Assembly (NCBI GenBank): GCA_030670375.1
Contig: DAOVBT010000155.1
Location: 1-5,706, forward strand
Direction of reading: 5' to 3'
DNA length: 5,706 bases
From: Candidatus Aminicenantota bacterium
GTDB lineage: Bacteria; Acidobacteriota; Aminicenantia; Aminicenantales; Aminicenantaceae
Numbering within the stretch: the first letter of the stretch is position 1; each line of letters starts with the position of its first letter. Under the pieces are notes generated by a model. The model made no database searches. It was not told where the DNA came from and worked only from the letters and a program-made list of their open reading frames with translations. Below, piece by piece: positions 1 to 5,012 of this stretch. Made by a program: the position numbers and the translations under genes.

Positions 1-854
1 CCCCATGGCTCATAAGAGCACCATGTCCATCCACAGACGGGATACCAGAGCCATCTCCCGTGATAATAGGGTCTCCATGAGTATTGGTAAACGTCAGGAA
101 TCCAAACATACCCATGCGGTCTTTCATACACCCATCGGCCGTAGTAATCCAATTCGGCTTCATATTCATACATATCAACAGGGAGATACTGTGTCCTCAC
201 ATTCCTGTTGTGAAAGATATCCCGACCCCTGTTCCATTCTGTGAAGGTATCTTCGTTTCCGGCATAAATGTACTCGGGACCACCACTGAAAAATCCGTTG
301 GCCGCGACCAATCTTTCTCCGGCACGCACTATTTCAGAGCCTCCTTCACCGGCGGCCTCTATGGATCCCTCCACTACAAAAAGTGCTGTTTCCTGATTAT
401 CTCTGACATCGAAGCGGTAGAGTCCTTCCTCCATAATATAAAAAGATCCATCTGGACTGTGGAGCTCGAATTCCTTTTCTGTATTCAGGGAGTTCACTCG
501 CAGATAGATATTCCCGGAGAACAGGTGCAGGCTGACAAAATCGTCTCCTCTTTGGGGCAACTTGACAAAATCGACCTGTGTGTATTCATCGATGCGGAGA
601 TAATTTTTCCTGCCGAAATGGATTTCGGCCCTGCCATCCTGGGTTCCCAGCTTATCGCCCTCAACGATAGGCAGATTGACCGTGCCTTCTTCGTAGCCCA
701 TATCCTCGGCTCTCTGGATAAAGACATCTCCTTTCACATAATTCAAACGCGCAAAAGAATAGCTGTAATATTCTTCTTCCTGAGGGGTGGAGAAACCAAA
801 GGAAACACAAAAGGCCAAACAAAGGATGATGAATGAAATTCCTTGTTTTTTCAT
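1..854 (-). CDS. FecR-domain protein with C-terminal DUF6600 module, exported (partial, 3' end off window)
   Basis: An open frame runs from an ATG at 854-852 to the left edge without a stop; 284 residues are visible, and the C-terminus is missing. A strong SD (AAAGGAGG, 859-866) lies 4 bases before the ATG. Residues 1-22 form a signal peptide (KK, then a hydrophobic stretch ending FGFS). No proper lipobox is present, because the residue before Cys16 is Phe. Residues 36-97 match the start of FecR domains: ARLNYVKGDVFIQ, a VEGDKLGT segment, then GRAEIHFGRKNYLRID. The beta-rich FecR region continues to about 190 (FVVEGSIEA, IVRAGERL). Residues 237-285 match DUF6600: YYGRWVYERPHGYVWIP, WRPYYHGRW, then GWTWCSYEPWG. 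In related proteins the module carries further GRW and GW repeats, so a long tail is probably missing. FecR domains of this kind are envelope proteins; the exact role is unknown. It appears to be a single-gene unit, at least at its 5' end. Family call is confident, function is not. Confidence 0.88.
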   Translation of the reverse strand, partial: MKKQGISFIILCLAFCVSFGFSTPQEEEYYSYSFARLNYVKGDVFIQRAEDMGYEEGTVNLPIVEGDKLGTQDGRAEIHFGRKNYLRIDEYTQVDFVKLPQRGDDFVSLHLFSGNIYLRVNSLNTEKEFELHSPDGSFYIMEEGLYRFDVRDNQETALFVVEGSIEAAGEGGSEIVRAGERLVAANGFFSGGPEYIYAGNEDTFTEWNRGRDIFHNRNVRTQYLPVDMYEYEAELDYYGRWVYERPHGYVWIPDVYQYSWRPYYHGRWLWYPVCGWTWCSYEPW

Positions 855-1085
855 CTTTCCTCCTTTCCGACCATCATAGAAGCAAAATCCATGCCATTCT
901 CTCCCCCCAGTAATGTATGATACCTCCTGTCCTGATTTTAGGACAGATGCAGCCCAGGGTGTCAGCCTTGAAAACTCCATGACTCCGCTCAAACCGCAAA
1001 AAAGACCCGCTATGGTATATACCAAAATCTTGGCACGGCTTGTTGTGCTCCGGCATGAATGGACTTCCACCGCTCATTGTGAATA

Positions 1086-1114
1086 GAAATAACAAGAAGT
1101 AAACGGCAGGTCAA
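1086..1114 (-). promoter_or_regulatory. Possible promoter for the FecR-domain gene (weak)
   Basis: On the minus strand, TTGACC (1114-1109; 5 of 6 to the -35 consensus) is followed after 17 bases by TATTTC (1091-1086), preceded by a TGT that resembles an extended -10. The -10 match is only 3 of 6. Transcription would begin near 1079, giving a leader of about 225 bases before the FecR ATG. It would also begin just upstream of the ATG at 1077-1075 of the uncertain small frame. No better promoter was seen closer to the FecR gene. Confidence 0.25.
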
Positions 1115-1186
1115 AATGAAATTCAGGATACAGAATTCCTTCCGGATGGAAGGAAATCTTAGGAGTGGGGAGAACAGGGGTGATAA

Positions 1187-1218
1187 AGAGGGAGAAGCCG
1201 TAAAGACTTGCTCCCTCT
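1187..1218 (-). terminator. Candidate weak intrinsic terminator of the 65-aa gene
   Basis: Read on the minus strand, AGAGGGAG and CTCCCTCT form a perfect 8-bp GC-containing stem around a 16-base loop. The stem can be lengthened inside by three pairs (AAG/CTT) with one bulged base. It lies about 55 bases after the stop of the minus-strand 65-aa gene. The U-run after the stem is short (TCTTTATC), so termination would be weak, or the hairpin may act as a 3' stability element. The strand is inferred from position. Confidence 0.35.
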
Positions 1219-1272
1219 CGTTACATCAAAACAAAAAACGAATGATTTTTAAGTTGCTGAAAAAAAAGAAAA

Positions 1273-1470
1273 TCAACCCTTTTTCAGAATAGGCATACCC
1301 GTTCTTTCTGTTTCTATAACTATAAAACCATCAGGAACAGCATCCAAAGAGTCTGATCTGATATCACGGGCAAAAAAGTAGATTCTCTGTACACGTCCTC
1401 CCTTAAGGTTGACATCCTTAAAATGGAGATAATATTTAACCCCCTTTTTGTTTGTGAATTCATAAGCCAT
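1273..1470 (-). CDS. Small conserved-looking hypothetical protein, 65 aa
   Basis: A complete small gene from ATG (1470-1468) to TGA (1275-1273). An excellent SD, GGAGG (1479-1483), lies 8 bases upstream, and a good promoter lies about 90 bases upstream, so it is very probably real. The product is soluble and basic, with no signal peptide, membrane segment or cysteine. It starts MAYEFTNKKGVKYYLHFKDV, continues with a GGRVQRIYFFARDIR segment, and ends RTGMPILKKG. Alternating hydrophobic and polar residues (KYYLHF, RIYFFA, FIVIE) suggest a small beta-rich fold. I have an impression of similar short proteins (MAYxF..KKG.xYYLH.K.V start) in several bacterial phyla, but cannot name a family or function. 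It stands alone: the next minus-strand gene starts more than 400 bases downstream. Existence is confident; function is unknown. Confidence 0.8.
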   Translation of the reverse strand: MAYEFTNKKGVKYYLHFKDVNLKGGRVQRIYFFARDIRSDSLDAVPDGFIVIETERTGMPILKKG

Positions 1471-1560
1471 TGACTTTACCTCCGATTTAAATTTTTGTCT
1501 TAAAAAACATATTCCATTCAGGTTGATTTCCCAAGCTTACTTTAACAGCCCTGCCAAGTT

Positions 1561-1587
1561 TTTATAAAATTCCAGGGGTAATGTCAA
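1561..1587 (-). promoter_or_regulatory. Promoter of the 65-aa gene (sigma-70 type)
   Basis: On the minus strand a perfect -35 TTGACA (1587-1582) is followed after 15 bases by TATAAA (1566-1561; 5 of 6), or after 17 bases by the poorer TAAAAA. The AT-rich tract just upstream (1588-1622, 3 G/C of 35) would serve as an UP element. Transcription would start near 1553, giving a leader of about 80 bases that ends in a good SD. The 15-base spacing is shorter than ideal. Confidence 0.6.
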
Positions 1588-1622
1588 GATAAATTTAAAA
1601 ATAAAAAAAATTCAAGATTTTA

Positions 1623-1650
1623 TTTACAAAACCGATTTTTTTGCTATAAT
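1623..1650 (+). promoter_or_regulatory. Promoter of the free methionine-R-sulfoxide reductase gene (sigma-70 type, extended -10)
   Basis: TTTACA (1623-1628; 5 of 6 to TTGACA), a 16-base spacer, then a perfect TATAAT (1645-1650) preceded by TGC, giving an extended -10 TGCTATAAT. The AT tract upstream (1588-1622) looks like an UP element. Transcription should start near 1657. The ATG at 1649-1651 overlaps the -10 box, so it cannot be in the transcript and is not the start of the downstream gene. Confidence 0.75.
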
Positions 1651-1656
1651 GGAATT

Positions 1657-1756
1657 GGCTCTTTTTTGCGGGCTGGAAGGAGCGCCCACCTTTTTGGTTC
1701 CCATCATCAACCCCCCTTTTGCTGACAACAGCCCGCACCTCCCCTCCCTGTTGAGT
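1657..1756 (+). promoter_or_regulatory. Untranslated leader of the reductase gene with a hidden SD-like element
   Basis: About 100 bases between the predicted transcription start and the preferred ATG. An SD-like GGAAGGAG (1675-1682) sits in a small hairpin: GGGCT (1670-1674) can pair with AGC (1681-1683) plus CCC (1685-1687), leaving GGAAGG in the loop. The only in-frame start near it is TTG at 1694-1696, 11 bases downstream, which would add 21 residues to the protein. No SD is visible before the ATG at 1757. Whether the hairpin controls translation is speculation. Confidence 0.35.
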
Positions 1757-2233
1757 ATGGCAATGACAGAGAAAGAAAAACTGAATGCCCGATACGAAAG
1801 AATCTATACCCAACTAGAGGGCCTTCTCCGAAATACGGGAAACCTTATCTCCCGAATGGCCACAGTGGTTGCTCTCCTCCATCACAAGATGCCTCACTTC
1901 TTCTGGACTGGATTCTACCTCCTCGATAAAGGCGAACTGATCGCCGGCCCTTACCAGGGCCCCTTGGCTTGTCAAGTCCTCGAAAAAAACAGCGGCGTTT
2001 GTTGGGCCGGAATTCTCCGCCGTTCCACAATCGTGGTGCCGGATGTCCATGAATTTCCGGGACATATCGCATGCGACAGCCGTTCTAACTCAGAGATCGT
2101 GATTCCCCTTTTGGGCAAAAACGACCAGCCTTGGGCCGTCCTGGACGTGGATAGCCAGAAGCGTGATGCTTTTTCGGAAATCGATAAACAGTGGTTGGAG
2201 AAAATCGTAAGGCTAATCCCGCCGCAAGAATAA
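1757..2233 (+). CDS. msrC: Free methionine-(R)-sulfoxide reductase (fRMsr, GAF fold)
   Basis: A cytoplasmic enzyme that reduces free L-methionine-(R)-sulfoxide to methionine, normally using thioredoxin; it repairs oxidised methionine and counters oxidative stress. Numbering from ATG 1757 (158 aa, close to the family's roughly 160), the fRMsr signatures are clear: FFWTGFYLL (48-56), AGPYQGPLACQV (63-74), SGVC (79-82), VVPDVHEFPGHIACDSRSNSEIVIP (93-117) and VLDVDS (128-133). Cys72, Cys82 and Cys106 have the same spacing (10 and 24) as Cys84, Cys94 and Cys118 of E. coli YebR, so the catalytic set is intact. Glu113 and Asp130/Asp132 fit the substrate-binding acids. Odd: the usual GVCG reads GVCW here. 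The frame is open further upstream, but its first ATG (1649) lies inside the promoter -10 box. ATG 1757 fits the family N-terminus; ATG 1763 or TTG 1694 are alternatives. It converges on the M20 gene with two bases between stops. Confidence 0.93.
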   Translation: MAMTEKEKLNARYERIYTQLEGLLRNTGNLISRMATVVALLHHKMPHFFWTGFYLLDKGELIAGPYQGPLACQVLEKNSGVCWAGILRRSTIVVPDVHEFPGHIACDSRSNSEIVIPLLGKNDQPWAVLDVDSQKRDAFSEIDKQWLEKIVRLIPPQE

Positions 2234-2235
2234 AC

Positions 2236-3483
2236 TCATTCCAAACAACAGACCAGCAACATGATCTGTTTCATCGCCAAAAACAATCCATCAATATCAG
2301 CCTCCTCCCGAAGACTATGTTTGTATCGCCCATAGGTCCGGCCCAAATTGACACTCAAAATTCCCCTCTCGATGCCCACGTTGGCTTCTGTCGAACCTAG
2401 CGGATTCACTTCAATATCTTTAACTTCGAGATATTCCAGGATGTCAACAACTGTTTGAACCAGGGCAGAATCCCTGGCCCCGGGGATTTGAAAAGCCTTG
2501 GACCGGTCGTCAAACTGGATCTCCCACTTCACGCCTGTTTCAGAGGAAACCTCCTCGCAGATCTTCCTGATTTTTTTTTGCGCTTTGACAATTTCTTCCT
2601 GGTCTCCCGATCGGAGATCGATCGTAAATGACGATTCTTGCGAAACAGCATTTCTCACCTTTCCGCCCATGATTTTCCCCACATTCAAGATGGTCCATTT
2701 TTCGATAGGCAATGCTGGCAGATCTAGCTGGCAAACTCTTTCGATAGCCCTAGCGACGGCCAAATTGGGGTTGGGCACACCTCGGCTCTGCATGGTATGG
2801 GCTCCCGGTCCGCGGAAAATGACCAATCCTCCGCCAAATCCAAGAGCGCCATAACTAACCTTTCCCAGATCTCCATCCAGGGCAATGATATTGGTAAAAT
2901 CTTGTCCGACCGAGTCCATGAAGGCGCGCATCCCATCAAAACCCGTTTCTTCTTCGACCGTGGCCAGGAAATAATAGGTATTTTTAGGTTTGAATCCTGC
3001 CTCTTTAAAGGCCCGTAGGGACCAAAGGAGGTTGATCAAACTCGCTGTGTCATCACCTATTCCTGGAGCTTTCAGCACATTGCCTTCCCTTTTCACATGA
3101 ATTTCATTCACGCCCTGGAACACGGTGTCCATATGGGCGGAAAGAACAATTTTTTTCCCTCCATCCGTTCCTTCCCAGATGCCGATCACATTTCCTGCCT
3201 GATCGATATATGTCTTATCCAACATCAGAGATTCAAACTGGGACTTCATGTACTGGGCCCTTTTTTCCTCATAACCAGAAGGCGCAGGAATCTCCGTCAG
3301 CCGGCACCACTCCGCAATAATGGCTTCCTCATTCTGTTCGACAAACGCAAAAAGCTCCTGAACGAATCCAGATTCAGCCATGGAACGTTTGAACAAAGAT
3401 TCTTCAGCCCAAACAACGGAACCCCACATCCCGAACAGGAGTCCGGAAATCAATAAACAGGAAAGCAGATGTTTTCTGATCAT
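2236..3483 (-). CDS. Exported M20-family zinc metallopeptidase (PepT/CPG2-like)
   Basis: Complete gene of 415 aa. Residues 1-26 form a Sec signal peptide (RKH, a long hydrophobic core, probable cut after VVWA), so it should act in the periplasm or outside the cell; classical PepT is cytoplasmic. The two-zinc site of the M20 clan is complete: SAHMDTV with His117 and Asp119; GIGDD with bridging Asp144; VEEETG with catalytic Glu178 and ligand Glu179; ALDGD with Asp203; and RYKHS with His389. Residues from about 213 to 325 form the lid/dimerisation domain, with the typical GPGAHTMQSRG (His229). The family removes N-terminal residues from peptides or cuts small amide substrates; the actual substrate cannot be read from sequence. 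The start has AAGGGG (3491-3496) 7 bases upstream. It follows the M64 gene by 50 bases with no terminator seen, so it is probably the last gene of the same operon. Confidence 0.92.
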   Translation of the reverse strand: MIRKHLLSCLLISGLLFGMWGSVVWAEESLFKRSMAESGFVQELFAFVEQNEEAIIAEWCRLTEIPAPSGYEEKRAQYMKSQFESLMLDKTYIDQAGNVIGIWEGTDGGKKIVLSAHMDTVFQGVNEIHVKREGNVLKAPGIGDDTASLINLLWSLRAFKEAGFKPKNTYYFLATVEEETGFDGMRAFMDSVGQDFTNIIALDGDLGKVSYGALGFGGGLVIFRGPGAHTMQSRGVPNPNLAVARAIERVCQLDLPALPIEKWTILNVGKIMGGKVRNAVSQESSFTIDLRSGDQEEIVKAQKKIRKICEEVSSETGVKWEIQFDDRSKAFQIPGARDSALVQTVVDILEYLEVKDIEVNPLGSTEANVGIERGILSVNLGRTYGRYKHSLREEADIDGLFLAMKQIMLLVCCLE

Positions 3484-3533
3484 TTTTTCACCCCTTCATA
3501 CAGATTATCCGACCGACGGCATGGCAGATCATC

Positions 3534-5012
3534 TCACTCAGAGTAAAAACGGATGATGCGGATAACGGCCATTTCGCACACTTTACAGAAAAGTTTATCT
3601 CCCTTGGTGAACATCAAACAGTCCAGCATCGGGCGATAAAGGCCTTGCGCCGAGTATCCCGCCCCCTCAAAAGCTCCGACTTTTCCGTTGAACCGGCTTT
3701 TAGCCAGATAAGCATCCACTTTATTCGCATGATCTCTCGACAGCTTTTCCGATTCTTGTTCTGTCTTTGCGATTTCATCCTGAGGAGCATTGTTGCGTTT
3801 CATCTGTGCGATTTTGTCGTTGAGCTCTGTGCGTATTTTTTGGTACGCCAAGTCCATCTTATCAAAGTCCTCTTTTTCCCAGGGAGTCGGGACGCTTATT
3901 TCCTCAGACACATATTCTTTCCACTTCAAGTTATCAGGATCGAGAAGAGCCGTAATATTCGGTTCGGTAGGCTCCACACCTCTCGGATAAAAATCGTTGT
4001 AGGCCACAGAAGAGGTGTAATATTCATCGCCGAGCCCTGCGAAAGAATGGCCAAACTCATGAAGAAATAGATACCTGTGCCATTGATTATCTGCCGTGAA
4101 CGTGCAGTACAAGTTGTAGATCCCCCCGCCTCCGTATCGCTTATGGTTCACCATGATATACAAGGCATCGTAGGGGACATGGGCTGCCGCATCCCGCAGC
4201 GCCCGGTTGTTTTCGGTTAGAAGATACCGTTCGGACCCCAAGGAGTTGAATGTGGCGCCTATAGCTGTGTTTTTGAACACGCCCATGCGTGGCTCATCGC
4301 AACCGCTCTCCTCTGAAGGCTTGAACACACCGTAGACATTGAAGCGGTCTGCGTAAGATTTATAAGGCTCATGGCTAAAAAACACTTCGGTAAACCGCTC
4401 GAAATCCTGCTGGAGTTTCTCCTCTTCCTGTCGGGTGTAGCCTTCAGCGATGATGGCCACATCCACTTTGTTGTGGGGATGCCCGTTTTTTCGCATTTCA
4501 TATACTTTCACATCTTGAATCAAGGGATCTTTTTTCACATCCACACTGGCAGGATCGATCTCCTGGCTGAAAAACGGCTGAAGCTTGTTTTCTCTGTCCC
4601 GAACCTCGAGAGTGAACTTTATCTTGTTTTTAGGATACGGAATAAGCACGGTTTCATGGAAGGTCCTTTTTACGCCATCAAGGGCCTTGCTTGTTGTTTT
4701 ATACTCCCCAAAATAGCTGTCGAATCCTTTGGAAAAGATCAACTCTCCCGATAAGAGGTCATAAATCTTGGCGTAATAACGTCCATTGTCGAAGGGATCT
4801 AAAAGATTGTGGAGGCTTCCCGCCCAGATCCCATACTCGTAAACCTGGTCGAGTGTCACCATCTTCTCCTGTGCATCTCCGATATGGAAATAATCGATGC
4901 GCATGGTTTTGTCGACAAAATAGCGATCAAAAACGTCTTGGAATTTCGTTTGGGAACATGCTGTCAACGCCATCAAACAGATCAAAAATAAAAACACACC
5001 CAGTCTTTTCAT
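3534..5012 (-). CDS. Peptidase family M64 (IgA-peptidase-like) zinc metallopeptidase lipoprotein
   Basis: Complete gene of 492 aa. The N-terminus is a lipoprotein signal with lipobox LTAC (Cys19), followed by Ser20, so it should be anchored to the envelope, possibly the outer membrane. Residues 25-155 match the beta-sandwich domain often found at the M64 N-terminus. The peptidase domain begins near 165 (VDVAIIAEGYTRQEEEKLQQDF, 183-204). The zinc motif is HEFGHSFAGLGDEY, with His318, catalytic Glu319 and His322; Asp329 or Glu330 is the likely third ligand. The C-terminal YRPMLDCLM (459-467) and FCKVC (475-479) are also typical. Family members are secreted endopeptidases, the best known cutting IgA; in an environmental organism a general protein-degrading role is more likely. 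Odd: residues about 377-440 are a charged, mostly helical insertion. ATG is preceded by AGGAGG (5017-5022), which lies inside the upstream gene, and overlaps that gene's stop as ATGA, implying coupled translation. Confidence 0.93.
   Translation of the reverse strand: MKRLGVFLFLICLMALTACSQTKFQDVFDRYFVDKTMRIDYFHIGDAQEKMVTLDQVYEYGIWAGSLHNLLDPFDNGRYYAKIYDLLSGELIFSKGFDSYFGEYKTTSKALDGVKRTFHETVLIPYPKNKIKFTLEVRDRENKLQPFFSQEIDPASVDVKKDPLIQDVKVYEMRKNGHPHNKVDVAIIAEGYTRQEEEKLQQDFERFTEVFFSHEPYKSYADRFNVYGVFKPSEESGCDEPRMGVFKNTAIGATFNSLGSERYLLTENNRALRDAAAHVPYDALYIMVNHKRYGGGGIYNLYCTFTADNQWHRYLFLHEFGHSFAGLGDEYYTSSVAYNDFYPRGVEPTEPNITALLDPDNLKWKEYVSEEISVPTPWEKEDFDKMDLAYQKIRTELNDKIAQMKRNNAPQDEIAKTEQESEKLSRDHANKVDAYLAKSRFNGKVGAFEGAGYSAQGLYRPMLDCLMFTKGDKLFCKVCEMAVIRIIRFYSE

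Larger units (their letters stand above)
855..1272. other. Gene-poor region between two minus-strand genes, with inverted repeats
   Basis: About 420 bases with no convincing gene. Structures seen directly: a 7-bp inverted repeat ctgtcct/aggacag with a 6-base loop (927-946); a 12-bp perfect palindrome tggtatatacca (1013-1024); an 8-bp hairpin ttccttcc/ggaaggaa with a 4-base loop (1136-1155); and the terminator-like stem at 1187-1218. An 8-bp repeat ctgaaaaa/tttttcag (1257-1264 and 1280-1287) spans the stop codon of the 65-aa gene. A minus-strand frame with a possible ATG at 1077-1075 and stop at 876-874 encodes a protein-like sequence with Cys, Trp and Gly-rich motifs, but it has no SD and I recognise no family. 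It could be a small gene, a remnant of an older gene or chance. The long upstream region of the FecR gene may be a long 5' leader. Confidence 0.6.

Noticed and set aside
84..836. Plus-strand frame of 250 codons, the longest complete frame in this part of the window
   Set aside because: It is antisense to the FecR/DUF6600 gene, which has a signal peptide, an SD and clear domain motifs; the plus-strand translation shows no recognisable family and no SD.
1257..1287. AT-rich inverted repeat ctgaaaaa/tttttcag as terminator of the 65-aa gene
   Set aside because: The stem is nearly all A-T, has a 15-base loop and lacks a U-run after it; the stem at 1187-1218 is a better but still weak candidate.
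1649..1651. ATG as the start of the methionine sulfoxide reductase
   Set aside because: It overlaps the -10 TATAAT and would precede the transcription start; the encoded 36 residues do not fit the family N-terminus.
2247..2270. Repeat aacaga/tctgtt after the reductase stop as a terminator
   Set aside because: Only six mostly A-T pairs with a 12-base loop and a short following T-run, inside the coding end of the M20 gene; likely chance.
3484..3533. Promoter or terminator between the M64 and M20 genes
   Set aside because: Only 50 bases; no -35/-10 pair and no stable hairpin was found, so co-transcription is the simpler reading.
3645..4070. Plus-strand frames of 66-141 codons opposite the M64 gene, and similar ones opposite the M20 and ureohydrolase genes
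   Set aside because: Shadow frames of strongly supported minus-strand genes; no SD, no motifs.
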